64,000 bases of DNA. It comes from JALZKA01 sp963734015. Its GTDB lineage: Bacteria; Actinomycetota; Thermoleophilia; Solirubrobacterales; 70-9. Shown piece by piece: positions 25,769 through 33,078 of this stretch. The position numbers and the translations under genes were made by a program. Location: the NCBI GenBank assembly GCA_963734015.1, contig CAVTFG010000019.1, positions 196,344-260,343 on the forward strand. Reading direction: 5' to 3'. A model generated the notes under the pieces. It searched no databases. It was given only the letters and a program-made list of their open reading frames with translations, and was not told the DNA's origin. Each line of letters opens with the position of its first letter. The stretch's first letter is position 1.

Positions 25769-26811
25769 CGGGGCCGCGCGACGGCGACGAGATCGCTGAG
25801 GACCCCCTGGCCGGCGAGCTCGATTCCCGCCCCGGGCCCGCACACGGTCAGCTCGCCGATCGGGTCCGCGCGGTAGACCACGGCGTTCTCCGTCCCTCGC
25901 ACGCCCGCGAGACGGTCTCCGGGCTCGACGACTGCGGGCGCCACGCCGGCGGTGACGCCACCACCGCCCTCCTCGAACTCCAGGGTCGCGAGCTCGCGGA
26001 TCGCACCGGCCCGGGCCTGCACTCGCTCAGCCTCGGTCAATGCGGAGATCCCGCGGCGGTCAACCTCGTCCACGCTGAGCTGACGGCCGAACACCAGGGC
26101 CGAGAGGATCATCAGCTTCGCGACGGAGTCGTGGCCGTCCACGTCGGCGCGCGGGTCGCGCTCGGCGAGTCCGGCTCGCTGCGCGCCGGCCAGGGCGGCG
26201 TCGTAGGACTCGCCCGCCGCCATCGCGGTGAGGATGAAGTTCGCGGTGGCGTTCAGGACCCCGCGGAGCCCCAGCGGCCGGACTCCGGCGAGCCCGTCCC
26301 GCAACGTGCTCAGGACCGGGGTGCCGGAGAGCACGGTGGCCTCCGCCCTGAACGCGGTCCCGCGATCGCGGGCGAGCGCGGCCAGGTCGGCCCCGGCCAA
26401 TGCCACCGGCCACTTGTTGGACGTGACCACTGCCATGCCGCGCTCGAGCGCTTCTCGAATGTGGGTGAGCCCGGGCCGGCCGTCGTCCGGGCCGCTCGCC
26501 GTCACCTCGACCAGTGCGTCCGCGTCGGTAGCTCGCAGGCCCTCGACGGCGGTCTCCCAATGGTCGCCGCCGAGTTCGCGGAGCGGAGCTCCCCGGTCCG
26601 CGAGGTCCAGCGCCGCGCCGAGGTCGAGGCCGTCCCCGTCGTGGATGTAGCCGTCCGTTGCGTTACCGATGCCGACGAACGAAAACCTCGCGCCGTAGCG
26701 CTCCTCGAGGGAGCCGGAGTCTGTGGCTACGACACGCGCCAGCCATCGACCGACGGTGCCGAATCCGACCAGCGCGACCCGGAGCGGGCTGCTCTTCGAG
26801 GCAGGGTTCAC
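25765..26811 (-). CDS. hom: homoserine dehydrogenase
   Basis: 348 residues. N-terminal NAD(P) domain LRVALVGFGTVGRWLARV, then ALVEVTASGPDDG, VVTSNKWPVAL (family pattern NK), and the catalytic domain with GVLNATANFILTAM and AERDPRADVDGHDSVAKLMIL (DxxGxDxxxK signature). Reduces aspartate semialdehyde to homoserine on the way to Met/Thr. It lacks the C-terminal ACT domain of longer actinobacterial Hom proteins, so Thr feedback through ACT is not expected. No thrC or thrB is adjacent in the window. GTG start 26811. Confidence 0.88.
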   Translation of the reverse strand: MNPASKSSPLRVALVGFGTVGRWLARVVATDSGSLEERYGARFSFVGIGNATDGYIHDGDGLDLGAALDLADRGAPLRELGGDHWETAVEGLRATDADALVEVTASGPDDGRPGLTHIREALERGMAVVTSNKWPVALAGADLAALARDRGTAFRAEATVLSGTPVLSTLRDGLAGVRPLGLRGVLNATANFILTAMAAGESYDAALAGAQRAGLAERDPRADVDGHDSVAKLMILSALVFGRQLSVDEVDRRGISALTEAERVQARAGAIRELATLEFEEGGGGVTAGVAPAVVEPGDRLAGVRGTENAVVYRADPIGELTVCGPGAGIELAGQGVLSDLVAVARPR

Positions 26812-26832
26812 GACCCGATTGTCGCGGCTGGC

Positions 26833-28110
26833 TCAGCTCGGCGGCGGGAACAGCGCCAGGTGGAGGAGCCCCGCGCCGAGACCCAGGACGGCTCCGTGTA
26901 GATAGAGCAGCCACTCGTCCTCGCGGATCGCCGTCCGGAGCATCTCCGAGAAGTCGCGCGGCGCCATCTCGCACATGCGTGCCGTGATCAGGTCCCGGAT
27001 CGCGTTCGACTGGCGCCGGTTGAACTCCTCGTCGGCGAGCGGGGTCATGGTGTACTCGACCGCCTCGGCTGCGACCGACTCGCGGATCGCGTCGTACCGG
27101 CGCGTCCCCATTGCCACGCGCACTGCCGGCTTCACGGGGCCGATCGCGCGATCCACCGCAGGACGCATCGCCGTCTCGATCAGCTTCCGGGTGCGGTCTG
27201 CGCGCGGGCCGGCCAGCAGCTCGTCGCCGATGTTGTTCAGGTTCACGATGTCGTCCGCGACGATCCGCGCGTAGACCCCGGCGACCTCGTCCTGGCGCTT
27301 CATGAAGAGGCCCTGCAGCTTCACGCCGAGGAACCTCCCGGGCTCGATCGGCTGGAAGATCATGTAGATCGCGACCAGGTTGGTGATGTAGCCGACGAAC
27401 ACGCCGAGGATCGGCAGGATCCACCAGTAGTGCACGGCGTTCGTGATGAACGCGACCGGGATCCCCAGGAGAAAGCCGAAGAAGAAGCCGAAGTTGGTGA
27501 TGAACCGGAGCTCCTTGTGACCGATCTCCTCGAAGATCCGGTTCGCCATCTCCGGGTTCTCGTCGAAATAGCGGATCACCATCAGCTTGATGTCGAGGAT
27601 CTGGTCGGTGTGGTTGCCGATCGCGTCGGTGACCTCGCGGACGATGTCGGGGAGCTGCTCCTGGACGCGGGCGTGGACGGCCTCCCGAAACCGGGGCGGG
27701 AGGTCGCGCCACAGGCCGGGGTGCTCGCGCTCCATGATCCGCTCGACGACCTCGCGCATGTCTCCGCGCGCCGTGTCGAGGATGTGCTCGGCGATCCGAT
27801 CGGGTTCGAGCCGGTTGTAGAACTCGGACGGGCTGCCCAACTTGGCGATCCCCTTGTCAACCGAGATCGAGCCCATCTTCGCGGCGCGGGACGGGATGAT
27901 CCCTTGCCAGCCGAGCCCGCCGTGCATCACGCCCGGGATCTGCTGGACCTTGCGGGGCAGCAGTGGCACGACGGCCCTGAGGCCGGGCACGCGAAAGCCC
28001 CGGAAGCCCACCGGGTTGAACAGCATCCACACGCCGCTCCAGTTGGTCGTGTAGCCGATCGCCCCCATGAACAGGGGGACCGTGATCAGGTTCAGCGTCT
28101 CGTCGCTCAT
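26833..28110 (-). CDS. DUF445 family membrane protein
   Basis: 425 residues. N-terminal membrane segment (ITVPLFMGAIGYTTNW with VWMLFNP), a long helical middle (about 90-190), a second hydrophobic pair FFFGFLLGIPVAFIT / WWILPILGVFVGYITNLVAIYMIF, another helical region, and a C-terminal hydrophobic tail ending FPPPS. The duplicated GYxTNxxxxxMxF phrase is the DUF445 hallmark. The function of the family is not established. Located 21 bp upstream of hom on the same strand, possibly co-transcribed. Confidence 0.88.
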   Translation of the reverse strand: MSDETLNLITVPLFMGAIGYTTNWSGVWMLFNPVGFRGFRVPGLRAVVPLLPRKVQQIPGVMHGGLGWQGIIPSRAAKMGSISVDKGIAKLGSPSEFYNRLEPDRIAEHILDTARGDMREVVERIMEREHPGLWRDLPPRFREAVHARVQEQLPDIVREVTDAIGNHTDQILDIKLMVIRYFDENPEMANRIFEEIGHKELRFITNFGFFFGFLLGIPVAFITNAVHYWWILPILGVFVGYITNLVAIYMIFQPIEPGRFLGVKLQGLFMKRQDEVAGVYARIVADDIVNLNNIGDELLAGPRADRTRKLIETAMRPAVDRAIGPVKPAVRVAMGTRRYDAIRESVAAEAVEYTMTPLADEEFNRRQSNAIRDLITARMCEMAPRDFSEMLRTAIREDEWLLYLHGAVLGLGAGLLHLALFPPPS

Positions 28111-28163
28111 CCGCGCCCGTCCCGTGGCGATCCTAGTTGCGCCCGGACGGCATCGCGCCGGGT

Positions 28164-29390
28164 CTAGAGGAAGGTGTGCCCCGCGCCGCGGTACGTCGGC
28201 ACCTGGTCTGCGATCGCGCCGCCCTCGACCAGATAGAGCGAGTCGAAGCGCTCGCAGAGCTCACCCGCCTTGGCGTGGCGCAGGTACACGCGGTCGCCCA
28301 CGCGCAACCGCTCCGCCCCGGGACCGCCCAGCGGGGTCTGCACCTCGCCCGCGCCCTCGTCGCGGTCGAGCCGGAGCCCGGCGGGCAGGTACGGCACCGG
28401 CAGGCGGTCGCTCCCGGGTGCGCCCGACGCGACGTAGCCCCCGCCGAGCGCGGTCGCGACCCCCGCCTGTGGCCGGCGGGTGACGGGCAGGCAGAAGATG
28501 GCCGCGGGGCTGAGCGACAGCGAGCGGTAGTTGTCGAACAGCGCCGGGGCATAGAACCCGGACCCGGCGGTCAGCTCGGTGGCGACCCCGAGTTTCGCGC
28601 TCCGCGCCAGGTTGCCCGTGCCCGCGCAGTTGACGAACTCCAGGTCGGCGACCTCCCGCAGGGCGGCGATGACGCCCGGCAATCGCTCGGCGAGCTCGGC
28701 CTCCGAGCGCCCCTGCATGAACCGGATCGCAGCGCTCCGCAAAGGGCGGCCGGGAACGTCGTCGCCGACGCCCGCGATGTGTCCCTCGTACGCCATCGCC
28801 CCGACGAGGCGCGTCCCGTCGCGATGCTCGATCTCCGCCGCCAGGCGGCGCGCCTGGTCGGCGGTGCGGATCGGCGAGCGCTTCGGCCCGATTCTCGCAA
28901 GCCGCCCCCCTGCGACCCACCAACTCGGGTCGATGTCGACCGCCACCCGGATCGTCGCGCCGAGCGGGCGTGCCGCCGCGTCGATCAGGTCGAGCTGGGC
29001 GACGTCGTCCACCATCAGCGCGGGGTGGGCGTCCGGGCGCTTGGCGGCGTGCGCGGCAAGCTCGTCCAGGGCGGCGGGGTCGGTCGTCGGGTAGCCGACG
29101 AAGATCTGGTGGAACCCCTCATCGGCCAGGAACAGGGCCTCGGGGAGCGTGAAGCTCAGGATCCCCTGGAAACGCTCGTCCAACTCGAAGATCCGGCGGA
29201 GGACCGGCAGCGAGCGCACGGACTTCGACGCGACCCGGATCGGCAGCCCGGCAGCCTGGCCGAGCATCTGGTCGGCGTTCGCGCGCAGCGCGTGGAGATC
29301 GACGAACGCAAACGGCGGCGTTGCGTCCGCGAGGATCTCGTCGTAGCGCGCGCGGAGGGCCTCTGGATCGCGTGGGGAGGGGGCGCTCAC
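28164..29390 (-). CDS. PLP-dependent D-threonine aldolase / D-serine dehydratase-like enzyme
   Basis: 408 residues from GTG 29390. N-terminal alanine-racemase-like barrel: FAFVDLHALRANADQM, the PLP lysine in IRVASKSVRS, VDIDPSWWVAGG, GAMAYEGHIAG; C-terminal DSD1-type beta domain with a likely metal site near GDRVYLRHAKAGELCERF. Actinobacterial proteins of this type are annotated as amino acid deaminase/aldolase and act on D-beta-hydroxy amino acids. The start further upstream would add a Pro/Arg-rich stretch with no family counterpart. Monocistronic by spacing. Confidence 0.83.
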   Translation of the reverse strand: MSAPSPRDPEALRARYDEILADATPPFAFVDLHALRANADQMLGQAAGLPIRVASKSVRSLPVLRRIFELDERFQGILSFTLPEALFLADEGFHQIFVGYPTTDPAALDELAAHAAKRPDAHPALMVDDVAQLDLIDAAARPLGATIRVAVDIDPSWWVAGGRLARIGPKRSPIRTADQARRLAAEIEHRDGTRLVGAMAYEGHIAGVGDDVPGRPLRSAAIRFMQGRSEAELAERLPGVIAALREVADLEFVNCAGTGNLARSAKLGVATELTAGSGFYAPALFDNYRSLSLSPAAIFCLPVTRRPQAGVATALGGGYVASGAPGSDRLPVPYLPAGLRLDRDEGAGEVQTPLGGPGAERLRVGDRVYLRHAKAGELCERFDSLYLVEGGAIADQVPTYRGAGHTFL

Positions 29391-29473
29391 AACCCGTCCG
29401 AGCCTACCCCGCGGCTCCGGGGCGGGCATCTATCTATTGGAAAGGAGCGGTGGAGGAGCACCGTTGTTCGACA

Positions 29474-29569
29474 ATGAGTCTGGGGGACGGTAGTGCCGGG
29501 GAAGGCGTGCTCCTGAGCAATCATGGTGCGCGCTTCGTCATCCCTAATCCGGAGGTCGAGGGCCTGTGA
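29474..29569 (+). CDS. possible 31-residue upstream ORF
   Basis: Encodes MSLGDGSAGEGVLLSNHGAR then FVIPNPEVEGL, and its TGA overlaps the GTG start of the nucleotidyltransferase gene as GTGA, the arrangement used for coupling elsewhere in this window. An in-frame GTG at 29450 would lengthen it to 39 residues and sits just after AAAGGAG. No homolog is recognised. It may be a leader peptide or chance. Confidence 0.25.
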   Translation: MSLGDGSAGEGVLLSNHGARFVIPNPEVEGL

Positions 29570-30384
29570 AGGTCGTCATCTTCTGCGGCGGGGAGGGACT
29601 GCGGATGCGCGACGCCTACGATCCCGGCCTCAAGCCGATCTGCAAGCCGATGATCCCGATCGGTGGCCGGCCAATTCTGTGGCACGTGATGAAGTACTAC
29701 GCCCACTTCGGGTTCACGGACTTCGTGCTGTGCCTTGGCCACCAAGCCGAGGACATCAGGAGTTTCCTTCTCAGCGACTACGAGGCGATGGGCGACGGCT
29801 CCGCCCCCGGCAACGGCAGTGCCAGCGTCGATCAACCGAGGATCGGCGTTCACGACTGGACCATCACTTCGGTCGACACCGGATTGGACGCGTCGATCGG
29901 TCAGCGCCTGCGCGCCGTCCGCCATCTCCTGGGAGGCGAGGGGACGTTCCTCGCCAACTACGCCGACACGCTGACCGACGCCGACCTTCCGGCGATGATC
30001 GCTCGGGCCCGGACGGCCGATGTTCCCGCGAGCCTCCTCGCGGTGCGTCCTAACCACAGCTTCCATGTCGTCTCCATGAACGGCGGCGGACGCGTGCGCG
30101 GCGTCCTCGACGTGGCCGGCTCCAACATCTGGGTCAATGGCGGCTACTTCGTCCTGCGCAGCGAGTTGCTCGACGAGATGGGGCCCGACGAGGACCTCGT
30201 CGAGGTGCTGCACCGGCTCGCCGGCGAGGATCGCCTGCTCGCACAGCAACACGACGGCTTCTGGGCTTCGATGGACACCTTCAAGGACAGGCGGCGGCTC
30301 GAGAGCCTGCACGCGAGCGGCCGAGGTCCGTGGCAGGTGTGGGATGTCGACCGCCCCGACGCTGTGCGCGTGGGCGCCGGCTGA
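29566..30384 (+). CDS. rfbF: glucose-1-phosphate cytidylyltransferase-like nucleotidyltransferase
   Basis: 272 residues. Nucleotidyltransferase signature VVIFCGGEGLRMRD then LKPICKPMIPIGGRPILWHV; GYF/NGGYFVLRSELLD and FWASMDTFKDRRRLESL toward the C-terminus match RfbF, which makes CDP-glucose from CTP and glucose-1-phosphate for dideoxysugar branches. Usual length about 257. GTG start overlaps the small upstream ORF. It overlaps the PIG-L gene as TGATG, so both act in one pathway, perhaps making or trimming an N-acetylated nucleotide sugar. No CDP-glucose dehydratase is present nearby, so the exact nucleotide is uncertain. Confidence 0.8.
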   Translation: MKVVIFCGGEGLRMRDAYDPGLKPICKPMIPIGGRPILWHVMKYYAHFGFTDFVLCLGHQAEDIRSFLLSDYEAMGDGSAPGNGSASVDQPRIGVHDWTITSVDTGLDASIGQRLRAVRHLLGGEGTFLANYADTLTDADLPAMIARARTADVPASLLAVRPNHSFHVVSMNGGGRVRGVLDVAGSNIWVNGGYFVLRSELLDEMGPDEDLVEVLHRLAGEDRLLAQQHDGFWASMDTFKDRRRLESLHASGRGPWQVWDVDRPDAVRVGAG

Positions 30385-31040
30385 TGCTGCCGCTGCTGCT
30401 GGGCCGGCCCGACGCGGGACCCGTCCGGATGCTCGCGATCGGCGCTCACGCCGACGACATCGAGATCGGCTGCGGCGGAACCATCCTCAAGCTGATAGAG
30501 CGCGACCTCCTCTCCGACGTCTGTTGGGTGGTGCTGAGTGGTGAAGCGGAGCGCGCCGCCGAGGCGCGCAGGAGCGCGGAGTCGCTACTCCACGGTATCG
30601 CCCAGCCGGTCGTCTTGGTGGAGGACTTCGTGGACGGCTTCTTTCCCTTCAACGGCACGAGGGTCAAGAGCTTCTTCGAGCGGCTCAAGCGCGATGTCTC
30701 GCCCGACGTCGTCTTCACCCACCAGCGCGGCGACCTCCATCAGGACCACCGGCTGGCGTCCGACCTGACATGGCAGACTTTCCGCGACCACTTGATCCTC
30801 GAATACGAGGTGCCGAAGTACGACGGGGACCTCGGCACGCCAAACTTGTTCGTCTCGCTCGACGAGCGTCTCCGACGACGGAAAATCGACCATCTGATGG
30901 GCCACTTCGGCTCCCAGCTATCGAAGCCCTGGTTCAACGATGAGCTCTTCTCGGGCCTGCTTCGCCTACGTGGCATGGAGTGCAACTCGCCGACGTCCTA
31001 CGCTGAGGCCTTCGTCTGCCGCAAGGCTATGCTTGCGTGA
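30384..31040 (+). CDS. PIG-L family deacetylase
   Basis: 218 residues. Zinc site AIGAHADDIEIGCGGT (AHxDD motif) near residues 18-33, VVLSGEAERAAEAR, and the second zinc ligand region HQRGDLHQDHRLA near 114-126. LmbE/PIG-L enzymes remove acetyl groups from N-acetylglucosamine-type sugars (as in MshB or Bshb) or sugar nucleotides. It overlaps rfbF by one base (TGATG), implying a shared nucleotide-sugar route. A mycothiol role is possible for the family but is not supported by these neighbours. Confidence 0.88.
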   Translation: MLPLLLGRPDAGPVRMLAIGAHADDIEIGCGGTILKLIERDLLSDVCWVVLSGEAERAAEARRSAESLLHGIAQPVVLVEDFVDGFFPFNGTRVKSFFERLKRDVSPDVVFTHQRGDLHQDHRLASDLTWQTFRDHLILEYEVPKYDGDLGTPNLFVSLDERLRRRKIDHLMGHFGSQLSKPWFNDELFSGLLRLRGMECNSPTSYAEAFVCRKAMLA

Positions 31041-31106
31041 GGCTCGTCGGCGGACCCCGCCTTGATGTCGAAGAACGGGCTTGATCAAGCGGAATCCGAC
31101 ACCCCC

Positions 31107-31195
31107 GGAGAGGTGGCCGAGTGGCTGAAGGCACTCGCCTGCTAAGCGAGTAGGGGGCGCAAGCTCTCTCGAGGGTTCGAATCCCTCCCTCTCCG
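31107..31195 (+). tRNA. tRNA-Ser (anticodon GCT)
   Basis: 89 nt. Acceptor GGAGAGG (31107-31113) pairs CCTCTCC (31188-31194), discriminator G at 31195. Anticodon stem CTCGC/GCGAG with anticodon GCT at 31141-31143; long variable arm; T-stem GAGGG/CCCTC. CCA is not encoded. Confidence 0.97.
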
Positions 31196-31225
31196 CTTCC
31201 CGACGGTGCGGCGCGCGGTTTCGCC

Positions 31226-31253
31226 TTGACGCGCACGGTCAGTCAGCTACCTT
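31226..31253 (+). promoter_or_regulatory. promoter of the L,D-transpeptidase gene
   Basis: TTGACG (31226-31231), 16-bp spacer, TACCTT (31248-31253), then 7 nt to the GTG at 31261. Leaderless spacing. Confidence 0.6.
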
Positions 31254-31260
31254 GGATTGA

Positions 31261-32067
31261 GTGCCCGGAGTGCGCGTCTCGTGGCTGGTGTGGGGGCTGG
31301 TCTTGCCGGCACTGTTGTTGAGCGCGTGCGGCGAGGACGACTCGCCCGAGCCGGAGCCCGAGCCGCAGGTCGTCCAGATCAAGTCCGAGCCCCCGGCCAC
31401 GGAGGAGCGCGAGACCGGCGAAGTCGCCGACCCCAAGCCCAGGCGAAGGATCGCCCTGACGCTCCCCGAGGTGGGCAACCCCCTCGTCCAGGTGCGAGAC
31501 GGGGAGCGCGTGGACCTCCGCGAGGAGCCGAGGGGGAAGGTCCTTAAGACGATCGGCGAGAAGACCGAGTTCGGGTCGCCGACCGCGTTGGCCGTTCAGC
31601 GCACCGAAGGCCCGTGGGCCGGCGTGCCGACGCCTCATTTCGAGAACGGGAGGCTGGCCTGGGTGCGGCTCGACCCCCGGCGCCTAGAGGTGTACACGGT
31701 CCACTACGAGGTCGAGGTCGACCTCTCCGAGTTCCGGACCGACCTGCTGCGGCGGGGCAAGGTCATCAAGACCTTCCCCGTTTCGATCGGGATGCCGGAG
31801 GCGCCCACGCCGACCGGGCGGTTCGCCGTCACCGACACCTTCCGCGGGGACCTGAACCCGGCCTACGGCTGCTGCGCCGTCGCGCTCACCGCCCGTCAGA
31901 CCCGCCTGCCCTCGGGCTGGCTCGGCGGCGACCGGATCGCGATCCACGGGACGTCCGGCACGCTGGGCGCCGCGATCTCGCACGGGTGCGTCCGCGCGGC
32001 CGACGCCGACGTGAGCGAGCTGGTCGACCGGCTGCCGCCCGGCACCCCCGTCACGATCCGCCAGTAG
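31261..32067 (+). CDS. lipoprotein L,D-transpeptidase (YkuD domain)
   Basis: 268 residues. Lipoprotein signal peptide with lipobox LLSAC (Cys23), an acidic/Pro linker, a small SH3-like region (RVDLREEPRGKVL...WVRLDPRRLE), then the YkuD catalytic domain: GMPEAPTPTGRFAVTD, DRIAIHGTSG and SHGCVR with nucleophile Cys243 (HGx11SHGC layout). It makes 3-3 cross-links or attaches proteins to peptidoglycan outside the membrane. GTG 31261 is supported by the promoter spacing and by the intact signal peptide. Confidence 0.92.
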   Translation: MPGVRVSWLVWGLVLPALLLSACGEDDSPEPEPEPQVVQIKSEPPATEERETGEVADPKPRRRIALTLPEVGNPLVQVRDGERVDLREEPRGKVLKTIGEKTEFGSPTALAVQRTEGPWAGVPTPHFENGRLAWVRLDPRRLEVYTVHYEVEVDLSEFRTDLLRRGKVIKTFPVSIGMPEAPTPTGRFAVTDTFRGDLNPAYGCCAVALTARQTRLPSGWLGGDRIAIHGTSGTLGAAISHGCVRAADADVSELVDRLPPGTPVTIRQ

Positions 32068-32160
32068 GAGCGCAGCGCGGCAGGAATCGCGGTGCGCGAC
32101 CAGAACCTACGCATGCGCTCGGGGGATTGCTCTCGGGCTGTTCATCCGAAAGGAGACCCA

Positions 32161-32556
32161 ATGAGAGGCGCAGGACGCGCTCTGTTCGCCGCGATCCTTC
32201 TGGTCGTGGCGGGAACCCTCAACGTCATCTACGGGATCGCCGCGATCAGCAACGCTGACTTCTACGGCGACACCGCGGTGTATGCGTTCGGAGGGGTCGA
32301 GACCTGGGGCTGGGTCACCCTGATTCTCGGCCTCATCCAGCTGACGGGCGGATTCTCGCTCGCCTCGGGCAACAGCTACGGACTGGTCGTCGGGATCACC
32401 GGCGCCACCCTCGGCGCAATCGTGTCGCTGCTGGCGATCGGCGGGCCGAACCCGTTCTGGTCGCTGGGCATCTTCGCGCTTTGCCTGATCGTGCTCCACG
32501 GCCTCGTGGTGTTCGGCGAGGAGCAGCGTGCGGCCCGAACCAGCGCAGTGACCTGA
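32161..32556 (+). CDS. small four-helix membrane protein (DUF7144-like)
   Basis: 131 residues, mostly membrane: four hydrophobic helices (LFAAILLVVAGTLNVIYGIA; GWVTLILGLIQLTGGFSLA; LVVGITGATLGAIVSLLAI; FWSLGIFALCLIVLHGLVVF). The NVIYGIAAI...W(G/T)W...G pattern is frequent among uncharacterised actinobacterial membrane proteins. Function unknown. ATG 32161 has a strong RBS AAAGGAG. Followed by a strong hairpin terminator. Confidence 0.78.
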   Translation: MRGAGRALFAAILLVVAGTLNVIYGIAAISNADFYGDTAVYAFGGVETWGWVTLILGLIQLTGGFSLASGNSYGLVVGITGATLGAIVSLLAIGGPNPFWSLGIFALCLIVLHGLVVFGEEQRAARTSAVT

Positions 32557-32562
32557 CCGATT

Positions 32563-32604
32563 CGAAGCGTTCGGCCGGTGATGTGACGCCGGCCGGGCGC
32601 TTCG
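32563..32604. terminator. hairpin terminator
   Basis: CGAAGCG-TT-CGGCCGG / CCGGCCG-GG-CGCTTCG with a 10-nt loop; the two T/G pairs are wobbles, so the stem is continuous over 16 bp. It begins 7 bp past the stop at 32556. Confidence 0.75.
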
Positions 32605-32675
32605 GCACGCGTTCCCGCGAGGCGGGGAGGTATGCTGCCGCGGCTTGATTTCAGTGCCACGGAGGGAGTGACCGC

Positions 32676-33062
32676 ATGATCGTCGCCGAGTACACCTTTG
32701 GGCAGGGACTGCTCACCGTTCTCGCCGTCTTCGTCTTCGTCGCCTGGATCATGGTCCTGTTCACGATCCTGAGCGACCTCTTCCGCGATCACGGGCTCTC
32801 GGGCTGGGGGAAGGCCGCCTGGATCCTGTTTCTGATCTTCGTGCCGTTCCTGGCGGCGCTGATCTACCTGATCGCCCGGGGCGGGGGCATGCGCGAGCGG
32901 TCGATCGCCCAGCAGCAGGAGGCAAAGGAACAGTTCGACACCTACGTACGGCAGACCGCCGGCGGCGGCGCCGACGAGCTGGCGAAGCTCTCGGACCTGC
33001 GCGACAAGGGCGCGATCACCGACGAGGAGTTCCAGCGGGCCAAGGACAAGCTGCTCACCTGA
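32676..33062 (+). CDS. membrane protein with PLDc_N-like and SHOCT domains
   Basis: 128 residues. Two membrane helices (TVLAVFVFVAWIMVLFTIL; WILFLIFVPFLAALIYLIA) joined by DLFRDHGLSGWGKAAW as in PLDc_N domains, a charged coiled segment (RSIAQQQEAKEQFDTYV), and a C-terminal SHOCT motif ELAKLSDLRDKGAITDEEF followed by QRAKDKLL. SHOCT is a short oligomerisation motif at the end of many envelope proteins. Function unknown. RBS GGAGGGAG precedes ATG 32676. Convergent with the next gene, separated by 16 bp. Confidence 0.88.
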   Translation: MIVAEYTFGQGLLTVLAVFVFVAWIMVLFTILSDLFRDHGLSGWGKAAWILFLIFVPFLAALIYLIARGGGMRERSIAQQQEAKEQFDTYVRQTAGGGADELAKLSDLRDKGAITDEEFQRAKDKLLT

Positions 33063-33078
33063 GCAGCGCCGGCCCGGG

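Noticed and set aside
31027..31236. Frame with GEGGIRTLERACAPYSLSRR
   Set aside because: Antisense translation of tRNA-Ser(GCT).
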